Positions 1 through 8,905 are shown, numbered from the stretch's first letter. The stretch is 64,000 nucleotides of DNA from Xiamenia xianingshaonis (GCF_017945865.1 NZ_CP072829.1:558001-622000), one strand, 5' to 3'. Translations and numbers: made by a program. The notes: a model not told the origin generated them from the letters alone.

Positions 1-1483
1 CTTCATAGAAGCCGTACTTGTTCGCCGTGTAGTAGCCCAGGTAGCCGCCGCGCGCGAACGTGGCGCCCACGAGCGTGTTGAGCTGCAGAATGGCCCAGTT
101 GCTCAAGAAGCCGTGCTTGTGGCGCGCGATGCCCGAGAAGTTGTCGGCGGCTACGGGGCGATAGGGCACCTCGATGCCGTCGACGGTCTCGGTCTGTCCG
201 ATGCAGGCTGCCTCGCCGAACTCTTTCGCGAGGCGCTTGATCGTGTCGGCGGGGACGGTGGTGATTTCTTCGACGCGTTCGGGCGTGTAGGCGCTCACCT
301 GGTCTTTGAACACGCTGAATGCGGTGCGCACGGCGGTGCCGTCGACCTCGAAGTCGCCTTCGAGGGCTGGCGATTCGCATTCGTCGTAGGGCTTGGCCTC
401 GTTGGCAGAGGTGTCCCAATACAGGGCCTTGTTCGTTTCAGGCGCGCGCACGATGCGTTTGGTTTCCGGGTTGACGAGCGACGGGGCGTTCGTGCGGTTG
501 GTGAGGAACTCCTCGTCGTAGATGCCCAGCTCGTTCACCAGCTGATGGGCGATGCCGAGCGCGGCGGCGGCGTCGGTGCCGGGGCGGATGGGCACCCACT
601 CGTCGGCCTTCTCGGCCGAGGCGGACATGTGTGGGTCGAAGTTCACGAGCTTGCAGCCGTTCACGCGCGACTCGGCGAGCAGCTTGGCGGTGATGCTCGT
701 GCCGTGGCGGGTGGCCACGCCGGCCTGCGTGCCGAACTGCATGAGGTACTTGACGTGGGCGTAGTCGGGCAGGGAGTTGCCGCAGCCGGTCAGAAGGCCT
801 GCGATGGAGTGGGTGTTCGCGCCGCAGATGTCGGCTTTGAGCGTTTGCGGGATGTTGCCCATCGCCCCGAGCCAGTTCATCGAGTCGATCCAGGAGATGA
901 TGGACGTGATGAGCGCGAACACGATGACCGGCTTGTTCTTGTCGCGCTGCTCGGCCAGCTTGTCGATGATTTCCTGGTAGGCTTCGTCCCAGGAGATTTC
1001 TTCCCACTGCGGGTCGATGCCGATGCCTTTTTCAGGGTTCGTGCGGCGCAGCGGCACGGAAATGCGGTTCGGGTCGTACAGCTGCATGATGCCGGCCGTG
1101 CCTTTGCCGCACAAATGCCCCCAGCCGGCGGGGCTGCGGTCGTCGCCTTTGATTTCGACGAGCTTGCCGTCCACCACATGGCCCAGGATGGAGCAGTGGT
1201 TGAAGCACATGTTGCACTGCGACGGGCGCCACACGTCTTCAGAGGCGCCGGCATAGGGCGCCTGGTGCTCGAGCGTGGCGTCTTTTTCAGGAGCAGGTTC
1301 TGATTCGGAAGGTGCCTCGGCGGCGGGGTCTCCGGACGCGCAGCCGGCCAGGCCGACCGCTGCCGCTCCGGCCGTCGCCGCTGCGCCGGCGACGAACTTG
1401 CGGCGCGTGATGGTGCCGTAGGGCGTTTTGATGACGATCCGGTCGTCGGTGCGCTTCTCGCGGGATTCTGAGTTTTTGTTCAT
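1..1483 (-). CDS. Tat-exported molybdopterin-dependent oxidoreductase, catalytic subunit (3' end outside window)
   Basis: An open frame of 494 codons runs from an ATG at 1481-1483 off the left edge, so the C-terminus is missing. The N-terminus has a twin-arginine motif (TRRKF, residues 26-30), a hydrophobic Ala-rich stretch and a lipobox-like LAGC ending at Cys48. This suggests Tat export and possibly lipid anchoring. Four cysteines at 90, 93, 97 and 125 (C-x2-C-x3-C-x27-C) match the N-terminal [4Fe-4S] site of DMSO-reductase-family enzymes. The following Trp/Gly-rich segments and the APETN..LYWDTS stretch also fit that family. An AGGGG-like ribosome site precedes the ATG. It is divergent from a LuxR-type membrane regulator, the usual arrangement for Eggerthellaceae respiratory or dehydroxylating molybdoenzymes. 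The substrate cannot be told from this part, and the Mo ligand is not certain (a Cys lies in the LLTGCGN segment). Confidence 0.93.
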   Translation of the reverse strand, partial: MNKNSESREKRTDDRIVIKTPYGTITRRKFVAGAAATAGAAAVGLAGCASGDPAAEAPSESEPAPEKDATLEHQAPYAGASEDVWRPSQCNMCFNHCSILGHVVDGKLVEIKGDDRSPAGWGHLCGKGTAGIMQLYDPNRISVPLRRTNPEKGIGIDPQWEEISWDEAYQEIIDKLAEQRDKNKPVIVFALITSIISWIDSMNWLGAMGNIPQTLKADICGANTHSIAGLLTGCGNSLPDYAHVKYLMQFGTQAGVATRHGTSITAKLLAESRVNGCKLVNFDPHMSASAEKADEWVPIRPGTDAAAALGIAHQLVNELGIYDEEFLTNRTNAPSLVNPETKRIVRAPETNKALYWDTSANEAKPYDECESPALEGDFEVDGTAVRTAFSVFKDQVSAYTPERVEEITTVPADTIKRLAKEFGEAACIGQTETVDGIEVPYRPVAADNFSGIARHKHGFLSNWAILQLNTLVGATFARGGYLGYYTANKYGFYE

Positions 1484-1811
1484 GCCAACCCCTCTTTCGG
1501 ATGACGGTCAGACGGTTTTTCCGGGCTTGAAACGTTTGCGCCCCTTCCTCCTTTGCAGCCCGTCCCGACGCGGCCGTCTTGTTTCCGCTGCCGGGTTTTG
1601 GCTGCAAACGTAACCAATGCGATAGGCCGCGGGAATATTCCATTGGGGCGAAATCAGGCAATCACCCTCTCGGGGTGAGTGTCGAGATAGGGTCAGAGCG
1701 GGTATCATCCTGGGTATCGGATTGACGCGATGGGAGCCGTAGGAGGCGGCGAGGCGGAAATCGGATGCGAAGCGGCGCGTGGCGTGCGCCGCGTCGAAGG
1801 GAGGGGTAACC
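1484..1811. promoter_or_regulatory. Divergent intergenic control region between molybdoenzyme and LuxR regulator
   Basis: This 328-bp region has no gene. It contains an inverted repeat TCACCC-N5-GGGTGA at 1662-1678 and a pair of direct GGGTATC repeats at 1700-1706 and 1712-1718, spaced 12 bp. Both are plausible regulator binding sites. A TTGACG hexamer lies at 1722-1727, but I see no convincing -10 box at the right distance. The role is inferred from position between divergent genes. Confidence 0.4.
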
Positions 1812-3329
1812 ATGTTGCGGGAAACCGCGCGAGAAGCGTTTCGCGCCCTGTCGAAGCATGTGCCGTCGTACATGTTGAACTTCGAGGTGCGCCCGGGAAT
1901 CGTGTTCGGCTTTACGTGCTACTGGTCTTGGGTGTGGGTGGTGTTTTGGAGCTCGCTGTTTTATGCGGAGGCGCCGCCGGCGTCCTTGTTCGGCGTCGAA
2001 GGGCTTGATTCGCTCGGAGCGCTGTGGTTCTTCTCGCTGCTCTTCATGTCGGCGACGCTGCTGGTCATATCCTGCTTGGGCGAGAAGGCGAGCACTCCGG
2101 CCGCCCGCACGCTGTTCATGGCGCTGGCGGCGTCGTTGACTGCCGTCGGCACCGCCATGGTCGCGTTCCCAAGCCAGCTGTTCGCGCCTTCCGTGCTGCC
2201 TCAGGCCTACGCGTTCGGGGCCTCGCTTCTCGGCGTCGGGAGCGCTTTCGAGATGACCCTGTGGGCCGAGCTGCTTGCCTGCTTGGGCTCGCGCCAGTCG
2301 GTCGTCTACTTTGTGGGCTCTACCGTGGCGAGCGTTGTCGCGTTCGTGCTGCTCGTTGCCCTTGGCACGGGGTTTTCCCGCTTCGTGACCGCCTGCTTGC
2401 CCGTGGTCGGCATGGTGCTGTTTTCGCGGCAGCGCGGGCTTGTCGAAGGCGTGGCGCGCGCGTCGGACCGTCCTGCCGACGGCGATGCGGAGAACCGTTC
2501 CGCCCGTGCCGTGCTGGTGGACGCGTTGGCCCTGTCGCTGTTCTTCGGCGTGTCCTACGGCGTCATGAAGGGGCTGTTCGTGTTCGAAGGAGGCGATGTC
2601 ATCGCCTTCCGCGACCAGCTCAATGCGCTGTCGATGGTCATCGCGTCGCTGGCCATCTTTGTCACCATGGGCATGTTCCGCATGGACTTCCGCCGGCTCA
2701 CCTACCAGGTCGCGCTGCCGCTCATGGCGTCGGGCTTCGTGCTGTTTCCGGCGTTCGCCCCGCTCAACCTGGTCGGGTTTTTTCTGCACCAAATAGGGTA
2801 TCAGTACTTCTACACGGTGATTTGGGCCCTGTGGCCGGTCATGGCGTCGCGCTGCCGCGTGTCGCGCATGCGCCTGGTGAGCTTGGGTATTTTCGGAGTG
2901 CAGTTCGGCCAGTTGGCAGGCTCGCTGGCAGGGGCGTTCATCATCGGGCTGGGGCTGGACAGCCAAGGGCTCGGCCTCGTGTCGTCGGTGAGCGTGTTCG
3001 TCGTGCTGGTCGTGGCACTGTTCGCCTTCGGAAACCCCGTCCCAAGCGACGGCTGGATCACGCTGCGCCCCTTCGGCCAGCACGAAGAGCGCCGCTCGAA
3101 GTTCCGGCAGTCGCTTGAAAGCCTGTCGACGGTGCGCGGCTTGTCTCCGCGCGAGACCGAGGTCTTCGAGCTTTTGGCGCGCGGCCGCAACAAGCAGGCC
3201 ATTGCGCGGCAGCTGTGCATTTCCGAGAACACGGCGAAGACCCACATCAAAAACGTGTATCGCAAGCTGGGCGTGCATTCGCAGCAGGCCATGATGGACA
3301 TGATCGAGCTCGACGCGAAGGGGAAGTGA
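1812..3329 (+). CDS. LuxR-family transcriptional regulator with polytopic membrane N-terminal domain
   Basis: The 505-residue protein has an N-terminal region of roughly ten to twelve hydrophobic segments (about residues 30-410). It ends in a LuxR/GerE helix-turn-helix at about 440-500 (GLSPRETEVFELLARG ... KTHIKNVYRKLGV). The ATG at 1812 is preferred over the in-frame GTG at 1779 because a GGGAGGGG ribosome site lies just upstream. This membrane-sensor type is expanded in Eggerthellaceae, where such genes often sit beside the molybdoenzyme they control. The divergent molybdoenzyme gene at 1483 is the likely target. The signal sensed is unknown. Confidence 0.9.
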   Translation: MLRETAREAFRALSKHVPSYMLNFEVRPGIVFGFTCYWSWVWVVFWSSLFYAEAPPASLFGVEGLDSLGALWFFSLLFMSATLLVISCLGEKASTPAARTLFMALAASLTAVGTAMVAFPSQLFAPSVLPQAYAFGASLLGVGSAFEMTLWAELLACLGSRQSVVYFVGSTVASVVAFVLLVALGTGFSRFVTACLPVVGMVLFSRQRGLVEGVARASDRPADGDAENRSARAVLVDALALSLFFGVSYGVMKGLFVFEGGDVIAFRDQLNALSMVIASLAIFVTMGMFRMDFRRLTYQVALPLMASGFVLFPAFAPLNLVGFFLHQIGYQYFYTVIWALWPVMASRCRVSRMRLVSLGIFGVQFGQLAGSLAGAFIIGLGLDSQGLGLVSSVSVFVVLVVALFAFGNPVPSDGWITLRPFGQHEERRSKFRQSLESLSTVRGLSPRETEVFELLARGRNKQAIARQLCISENTAKTHIKNVYRKLGVHSQQAMMDMIELDAKGK

Positions 3330-3413
3330 GCCGGGGTGGGCATGCTTCCCATGTCGGAGGTTCTGGAAGCCGTGCGCAAGCGGCTCGGTGTTCTCTAGCT
3401 TCCCACAAAACCA

Positions 3414-3434
3414 TGACCTGTTTTGTCAGCTTTC
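3414..3434 (+). repeat. TGAC-N7-GTCAGC intergenic palindrome, copy 1
   Basis: TGAC-CTGTTTT-GTCA followed by GCTTTC, in the 256-bp space between the convergent LuxR and TIGR02452 genes. No other structure in that space is convincing except a TTTCGCGAAA palindrome directly after it. Confidence 0.4.
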
Positions 3435-3585
3435 GCGAAAACGGGCCGCGCCGAAGGCGGTTTGGGCGCAAATGAGCGAACCGCCCTGCGCGGGCGTGCC
3501 GGCAGGGCGGTTCGAAGGGCTTTCGACGCATCGGCCGCGCGTTCGCAGGCTGCGTTTCCCAGCGCCTGCGAACTGTTTTTTGCTT

Positions 3586-4485
3586 TTAGCGCACCGTCAC
3601 CCCTTCGGGCAGGTACTGGCGCCAGTCGTCCTCGTCCTCGTCGTCTTCCTCTTCTTCGACGACCACGGGCGTTTCTACCGCCGGCTTGCCGAACGCCTCG
3701 TTGAACGCGTCGAACGCGCCGCGCGGCACGGCGAACACGATGGTCTTGATGGCGCCGGGGTGCGCTTCGATCCATTCGCGGAACAGCCCGATGACCACGT
3801 CGTCGGCGTATCCCGACCGGCCCGTGCCGAACGCGCCCACGATGAGCGTCTCGGCCTCGTTGGCCGCCGCGATGTTCAAAAGCGACGCGATGCGGTCGAC
3901 GATGGCGCGGTCCGCTTCGGCCGCAGACCGGTGGTTTTCCAGCGCCCGGGTGCGGTTGGGCTCGGCGATGGCCAGAATGTCGGCCTTGCGCACGGCACCG
4001 CCGCTGGAAAACACCACGTCAGGCAGGTAGGCTGCGCGGTCGGTGAACAGCTGGCCCGCCGCATAGCCGCGGTTTTTGTCGTGGTAGGCGGCCTTGATGC
4101 CCTGCAGCACGGGGTAGAGGTTGCTCTCCGAGCAGATGATCTGCTCCGGCCCGAACGCGCCGTCTTCGTAGGCGCCGCCCGGGCGTGTGAACGACACGGG
4201 GCTGACCATGACCGTCTTGCCGGCGGCGTCCGCCAAGGCGCTCGGGGCGAAGCGCGTGGTCACGCTGGTCTCCGTCGCCTCGAACGGCGGCTCGGGCAGC
4301 TCGGGCGCGCGCATGGAGCCGTCTTCGTAGATGGTCGCCTTCTCGACGGTTGCAGCGGTGTCGCTGGCAAACGCGCCCCTCATGAGTCCCAGATGCTTCC
4401 GCGCCTGGATCTTGCGTTCTTCTCTCACGTCGTTCAAAGCGCTCTCCTTTTCTTTTGTCTCGTTGGATGGGTCTATTGTAGCCAA
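3586..4485 (-). CDS. TIGR02452/DUF2263 family macrodomain-like protein (PARG-type fold)
   Basis: The 299-residue protein resembles microbial poly(ADP-ribose) glycohydrolase-like proteins. It has an N-terminal helical region, a core with VMVSPVSFTRPGG (about 92-104) followed by GAFGPEQIICSES, and a GAFGTGRSGYADDVV segment typical of the family. Known active members have consecutive glutamates (QEE) after the Gly-rich loop. Here the aligned residues are P113-E114-Q115, so the second, catalytic Glu appears replaced by Gln. It may bind ADP-ribose or a related nucleotide without hydrolysing it. The C-terminus has a long acidic run (about 277-287). It stands alone, convergent with the LuxR gene. 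Substrate and role are not known. Confidence 0.75.
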   Translation of the reverse strand: MATIDPSNETKEKESALNDVREERKIQARKHLGLMRGAFASDTAATVEKATIYEDGSMRAPELPEPPFEATETSVTTRFAPSALADAAGKTVMVSPVSFTRPGGAYEDGAFGPEQIICSESNLYPVLQGIKAAYHDKNRGYAAGQLFTDRAAYLPDVVFSSGGAVRKADILAIAEPNRTRALENHRSAAEADRAIVDRIASLLNIAAANEAETLIVGAFGTGRSGYADDVVIGLFREWIEAHPGAIKTIVFAVPRGAFDAFNEAFGKPAVETPVVVEEEEDDEDEDDWRQYLPEGVTVR

Positions 4486-4653
4486 CCTTGCCCCGTTCAG
4501 GCGGCTGGTCTGTTAAATCTATAGGAGGAATGCGCCGCGCCCGACGCCTTGCCGGGGCCGTTTGCTATTATGGACAGATCGTGTTTTCAAGGCGCCGGAA
4601 GGTCCGCAAGGCGAGCCCCGAAGGCGCGAAAACGAGAAAGGCAGCAAGCTTCC

Positions 4654-4965
4654 ATGACCCAACATCTGACCGAGCGCGACGTTCGCAACATTGCGGAATA
4701 CGCGCGCATCGGGCTGACCGACGACGAAGTGGCCGAGATGACCATCGACCTCAACGCCATCGTCGATTCGCTCAGCCCCATCCTCGAATACGATCTCGAA
4801 GGCGTCGAGCCGACGTTCCATCCCATCGGGGGTCTGTCCAACGTCATGCGCGAAGACGCGTGCGAACAGGGCTTTTCCCAGGACGTGGCGCTAGAGAACG
4901 CGCCGAAGCGACAGGACGGCAACTTCCTCATTCCGTCCATTTTGGGCGAAGGGGGCGACCGGTAA
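4654..4965 (+). CDS. gatC: Asp-tRNA(Asn)/Glu-tRNA(Gln) amidotransferase subunit C
   Basis: This 103-residue protein is of normal GatC length and starts with the family's typical LTERDVRNIAEYARIGLTDDE segment. GatC wraps around the GatA-GatB interface and stabilises the heterotrimer that converts misacylated Glu-tRNA(Gln) or Asp-tRNA(Asn) to the correct aminoacyl-tRNA. The ATG at 4654 was chosen because the family N-terminus begins there and a GAAAGG ribosome site lies upstream. The frame stays open further upstream without resemblance to GatC. Its stop codon overlaps the gatA start (TAATG), which indicates translational coupling. A TATTAT -10-like hexamer lies at 4566-4571. Confidence 0.92.
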   Translation: MTQHLTERDVRNIAEYARIGLTDDEVAEMTIDLNAIVDSLSPILEYDLEGVEPTFHPIGGLSNVMREDACEQGFSQDVALENAPKRQDGNFLIPSILGEGGDR

Positions 4966-6620
4966 TGGCTCAGAACTTCTCGTGTTTGGGCGCGGCCGAG
5001 CTGCGTCGCGGCCTGTTGGCGAAGGAATACTCGGCGACGGACGTGGCCCGCGACGCGCTTTCCCGCGTGCGCGCCTTGGACGGCGCGGTGCATGCGTTTT
5101 TGGAGACGACCGAAGAGCTGGCGCTGTCGCAGGCGGCGGCTCTTGACGCGGCCGTGGCGCAAGGGCGCGGGTCGGAATTGGGCCCGCTGGCCGGCGTGCC
5201 GGTGGCGTTCAAGGACAACATGAACCTGACGGGCGCGCACACCACCTGCTCATCGAACATGCTGCGCAACTACGTGTCGCCCTACACGGCCACCTGCGTC
5301 CAGCGGATGCTCGACGCCGGGGCGCTTGGCCTGGGCAAGCTCAACATGGACGAGTTCGCGTTCGGCTCTTCCACCGAGACGAGCGCCTTTGGGCCCACGT
5401 GCAACCCGTGGGACGTCGAGCGCGTGCCGGGCGGCAGCTCGGGCGGCAGCGCGGCGGCCGTGGCGGCGGGCTTGGCGTGCGTGACGCTGGGATCCGACAC
5501 CGGCGGTTCTATTCGCCAACCAGGTAGTTTTTGCGGACTGGTGGCCGTCAAGCCCACGTACGGCGTCGTGTCGCGTTACGGCGTCGTGGCGTTCGGCAGC
5601 TCGCTTGACCAGGTGGGCCCGTTCGCGCGCTCGGTCGAGGACGCGGCGCTGGCCATGAACGCGCTTGCCGGCCGCGACCCGCTCGACTGCACGAGCCAGG
5701 CGGTCGACACCGATTTCACGGCCAATCTGGCCGAGGGCGTGCGCGGCATGCGCGTGGGCGTGGTGCCGGCGTTCATGGAAGCGCAGGGCCTTGCCCCCGA
5801 AGTGAAGGCGAAAGTGCAAGAAGCCGCCGACCACCTGCGTAAACTGGGCGCGGAAATCGTCGAGGTCGACCTCCCCAATGCCCAGGCCGCCATGAGCGCC
5901 TACTACGTGCTGGGTCCGTGCGAGGCGTTCAGCAACCTTGCCCGCTTCGATTCGGTGCGCTACGGCTATTGCGATCCGGGCCATGCCGACCTCGGCGCCC
6001 AGTACGAGGCCAGCCGGCACCGCGGCTTCGGCCTGGAGGCGCGCCGGCGCATCATGCTCGGCAGCTACCTCTTGTCTTCCGGCGTGTACGAAACCTATTA
6101 CTATCCGGCGCAGCAGGTGCGCACGCTCATCACGCAGGACTACGCCCGCGCCTACGAGCAGGTCGACGTCATCCTCGCGCCGGTGGCGCCGCGCACGGCC
6201 TTCCGCTTCGGCGAAGTGACCGACCCCACGTCGATGTATCTGTCGGATATGTTTACCATTTCCATCAACATTGCCGGCAACGGCGGCATGTCGATGCCGG
6301 TCGGGCTTGGCGCCGACACGGGCCTGCCCGTGGGCGTGCAGCTCATTGCACCGCAGTTCAAAGACGAGAACATGCTGCGGGCGGCGGCGGCGTTGGAGAC
6401 GGTGTACGGCCCGGCCCCGGTGGCTCCGGCCTTCGCGCCGGGCGCGGCGGCTCCCTTCGGCGCCGAAGCGGACATCCCCGACGCGGCCCAGGCCGTCCCG
6501 GGCGTCGACCTTCCGGGCGGGCCTTGGCAGCAGGACGCCGGCGTTGTGGGCGACCAGGACGTGCCGGGCGACGCCCGCGGCCAGATCGCCGTCGCGGAAG
6601 GCGCGGCCGAGCAGGCGTAA
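4965..6620 (+). CDS. gatA: Asp-tRNA(Asn)/Glu-tRNA(Gln) amidotransferase subunit A, with C-terminal extension
   Basis: This is the amidase subunit that releases ammonia from glutamine for transamidation. The amidase-signature triad is intact: Lys83 in VAFKDN, Ser158 in GGSSGGS and Ser182 in SDTGGSIRQP. The start is the ATG overlapping the gatC stop. At 551 residues it is longer than the usual 480-490. The last 65 or so residues, after the normal end near LETVYGP, are Ala/Pro/Gly/Asp-rich and look unstructured, with no domain I recognise. gatB follows after 151 bp, so the operon order is gatC-gatA-gatB. Confidence 0.94.
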   Translation: MAQNFSCLGAAELRRGLLAKEYSATDVARDALSRVRALDGAVHAFLETTEELALSQAAALDAAVAQGRGSELGPLAGVPVAFKDNMNLTGAHTTCSSNMLRNYVSPYTATCVQRMLDAGALGLGKLNMDEFAFGSSTETSAFGPTCNPWDVERVPGGSSGGSAAAVAAGLACVTLGSDTGGSIRQPGSFCGLVAVKPTYGVVSRYGVVAFGSSLDQVGPFARSVEDAALAMNALAGRDPLDCTSQAVDTDFTANLAEGVRGMRVGVVPAFMEAQGLAPEVKAKVQEAADHLRKLGAEIVEVDLPNAQAAMSAYYVLGPCEAFSNLARFDSVRYGYCDPGHADLGAQYEASRHRGFGLEARRRIMLGSYLLSSGVYETYYYPAQQVRTLITQDYARAYEQVDVILAPVAPRTAFRFGEVTDPTSMYLSDMFTISINIAGNGGMSMPVGLGADTGLPVGVQLIAPQFKDENMLRAAAALETVYGPAPVAPAFAPGAAAPFGAEADIPDAAQAVPGVDLPGGPWQQDAGVVGDQDVPGDARGQIAVAEGAAEQA

Positions 6621-6771
6621 GGGCGGCTGCGCAAGGCCGGTGTGCGATTGCGACGGCAGGCGGGAAAGCCTTGCCGCCGCGCTTCGCCCGGCCGATCGAG
6701 GACTGGACTGACTGGAAGCCGCCCGCCGCATTCCCCCGGCGGCCTGCGGCTTCCAAGAACGGATAGATGAC

Positions 6772-8346
6772 ATGCGCAAACTAGAAGAAGTGCTTGAAGA
6801 CTGGGAGGCCGTCATCGGCCTTGAGATCCACGCCGAGCTGACCACGCTCGAAACCAAGATGTTCTGCGGCTGCAAGTTGGAATTCGGCGCCGCGCCCAAC
6901 ACGCACACCTGCCCCGTGTGCCTGGGCATGCCGGGCGCCCTGCCGGTGCCGAACAAGGCGGCCATCGAGTCCATCGTGCTTGCCGGCCTGGCCACGAATT
7001 GCGACATCGAGAAGCGCTCGATGTTCTACCGCAAAAACTACATGTACCCCGACATGGCGAAGAACTTCCAGACCACCCAAGGCCCGGTCGCGTTCTGCAT
7101 GCGCGGGCATTTGGACTTGGCGGTGGACGGTCCGGCCGCGAAGGAGCGCTACCGGCTGGACAAACTGGCTTCCGGCGAGGCGGACGGCAACATCACGCGC
7201 ACGGAATCGGGCTATGTGGCGCACGTGGGCATCACGCGCATCCACATGGAAGAGGACGCGGGCAAGATGGTGCACCTCGGCGGCGGGGAAGGGCGCATCG
7301 CCGGCGCCACCCACAGCCTGGTGGACTACAACCGCGCCGGCACGCCGCTCATCGAGCTGGTGACCGAGCCCGACCTGCGCACGCCGGAAGAAGCGCGCCT
7401 GTTCATGCAGAAGTTGCGCCAGATCTACCTGGCCATCGGCATTTCGGACTGCTCGATGGAAGAGGGCTCGCTGCGCTGCGACGGAAACGTGTCGCTGCGT
7501 CGCCGTGGTGCAACAGAATTTGGTACGAAAACCGAACTGAAGAACATGAACTCGTTCAAAAACCTCCACGACGGCCTGGCCTACGAAATCTGCCGCCAAG
7601 CCGAAGTGCTTGAGGAGGGCGGGCAGATCTACCAGGAAACGCGCCACTGGGACTCGTCGAAGAAGTGTACCATCGTCATGCGCGTGAAGGAGACTGCCGA
7701 CGACTACCGCCTGTTCCCCGAACCGGACCTGGCGCCCTACGACCTGTCCGACGAGTTCATCGAAGGCGTGCGGGCGAAGCTGCCGGAGCTGCCCGACGAG
7801 AAGGCCGCCCGCTACGAGGCCGACTTCGCCCTTTCTGCCTATGACGCCCGCCATCTGGTAGAACACCGCGTGACCGCGAACTTCTTCGAGGCGTGCATGG
7901 ACGCGGCCGGGGCGGATGCCGCCAAGCTGGCAAAGCCTGCGGCGAACCTCATCATCAACGACGTGACGGCGCAGATGAACGCCGACGCCGCCTTCGACCT
8001 GGACGCGTGCGCCCTCACGCCGGCCCGCGCCGTGGAGCTGGTGAGGCTCGTGTCCGACGAGACGATCTCGTCGAAGCAGGCCAAAGAGGTGTTCGCCGCC
8101 GTGCTGGCCGAAGACGCCGACCCGGCCGCCATCGTGGAGGCGCGCGGCATGAAGCAGGTGAGCGACGCCGGCGCCACCGAGGCCGTGGTGGACGCGGTCA
8201 TCGCTGCCAACCCGGACAAGGTGGCCCAGTACCAGGGCGGCAAGACCGGGCTCATCGGCTTTTTCGTCGGCCAGTGCATGAAGGAGATGAAGGGGCAGGG
8301 CAACCCCAAGCTCATCAACGAGCTGCTGGCGAAGAAGTTGGGGTAG
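6772..8346 (+). CDS. gatB: Asp-tRNA(Asn)/Glu-tRNA(Gln) amidotransferase subunit B
   Basis: The 524-residue GatB carries the kinase-like cradle domain that activates the misacylated tRNA and a C-terminal YqeY-like tail domain. Family hallmarks visible near the N-terminus are AVIGLEIHAEL, the CGCK..CPVCLGMPGALPVPN zinc-binding cysteines, and the DYNRAGTPLIELVTEPD signature in the middle. The tail (from about residue 350) contains VTANFFEACM and KQAKEVFAAVL. Length is slightly above the common 475-500. It completes the gatCAB operon. The presence of GatCAB suggests that the organism makes Gln-tRNA, Asn-tRNA or both indirectly. Confidence 0.95.
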   Translation: MRKLEEVLEDWEAVIGLEIHAELTTLETKMFCGCKLEFGAAPNTHTCPVCLGMPGALPVPNKAAIESIVLAGLATNCDIEKRSMFYRKNYMYPDMAKNFQTTQGPVAFCMRGHLDLAVDGPAAKERYRLDKLASGEADGNITRTESGYVAHVGITRIHMEEDAGKMVHLGGGEGRIAGATHSLVDYNRAGTPLIELVTEPDLRTPEEARLFMQKLRQIYLAIGISDCSMEEGSLRCDGNVSLRRRGATEFGTKTELKNMNSFKNLHDGLAYEICRQAEVLEEGGQIYQETRHWDSSKKCTIVMRVKETADDYRLFPEPDLAPYDLSDEFIEGVRAKLPELPDEKAARYEADFALSAYDARHLVEHRVTANFFEACMDAAGADAAKLAKPAANLIINDVTAQMNADAAFDLDACALTPARAVELVRLVSDETISSKQAKEVFAAVLAEDADPAAIVEARGMKQVSDAGATEAVVDAVIAANPDKVAQYQGGKTGLIGFFVGQCMKEMKGQGNPKLINELLAKKLG

Positions 8347-8698
8347 CGCCGGACGGCGTGACTGGCTGGCGCAGTTTGCCGGCGCCCGGGATGTGCCGGC
8401 GGTGTCGCAGGCGCGTCCGACCTGGTCAGACGGCGGGTACGGCTTTACCGGCGCGACTTCGGGCAGCCCGGGGCGGTCGTACATAACGCGAATATATGTT
8501 CGTATCAAGCAAGCATTGAAGGCGGGGCTGCTGTGGCGACCCCGCTTTTCTGTGTCGGTGCTTCCGCCTTTGCTGTACTTGAAACGGGTCTGTGTAAATT
8601 TTGGTTCACGCTTGCGGGGTGCTATATGGTATAGTGGCGTCAATCAGTTTCAGGTGGCATGCGTCTTCTGCAAAGCGCGTCGCTGAAGGAGGTCTGGC
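8347..8698. other. Intergenic region holding the gatB terminator and relB promoter
   Basis: This 352-bp stretch has no convincing gene. A terminator hairpin (GCGGGG 8522-8527 with CCCCGC 8540-8545, then TTTT) ends the gat transcript. Downstream, TTGGTT at 8601-8606 and TATATG at 8623-8628 (16-bp spacer), overlapped by TATAGT at 8630-8635, form a candidate promoter for the relB-like gene. AT content rises in the last 100 bp. Confidence 0.5.
8522..8549 (+). terminator. Rho-independent terminator downstream of gatB
   Basis: A six-bp G/C stem (8522-8527 with 8540-8545) and a 12-nt loop are followed directly by TTTT. It lies 176 nt past the gatB stop and is the first terminator-like hairpin I see on the plus strand. 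Confidence 0.6.
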
Positions 8699-8905
8699 AT
8701 GACGACTGTCGCAAAACCGACGACGATCCGGGTGGATGAAACCCTGAAAGCCCAGGCAAACGAAATACTCGGCTCCATCGGGCTGAGCTACAACGCCTAT
8801 GTCGTGCTGGCGACCCACCAGCTGGTCAATCAGCGCAGGATCCCCTTCGAAATGGTCGCCGCCAGCGAAACGAAAGAGTCAGGCCTTCTGTCCGAAGAGG
8901 CTTAG
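8699..8905 (+). CDS. RelB/DinJ-family antitoxin, apparently without an adjacent cognate toxin
   Basis: This 68-residue protein begins with the ribbon-helix-helix pattern of RelB/DinJ antitoxins (TTIRVDETLKAQANEILGSIGLS, about residues 8-30) and ends with a short acidic tail. A GAAGGAGG ribosome site is well placed before the ATG. RelB/DinJ proteins normally bind a RelE/YafQ endoribonuclease encoded directly downstream. Here the next 250 bp are noncoding, and the next gene is a HigB-type toxin with its own antitoxin. It may be an orphan remnant or act on a distant toxin. Confidence 0.72.
   Translation: MTTVAKPTTIRVDETLKAQANEILGSIGLSYNAYVVLATHQLVNQRRIPFEMVAASETKESGLLSEEA

Noticed and set aside
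1662-3278. Long open frame (538 codons) on the minus strand opposite the LuxR gene
   Set aside because: It is an antisense shadow of a high-GC gene: His/Arg/Gln-rich composition, no family pattern, no ribosome site.
5250-7007. 585-codon minus-strand frame across gatA and gatB
   Set aside because: Antisense shadow; gatA and gatB have intact catalytic motifs on the plus strand.
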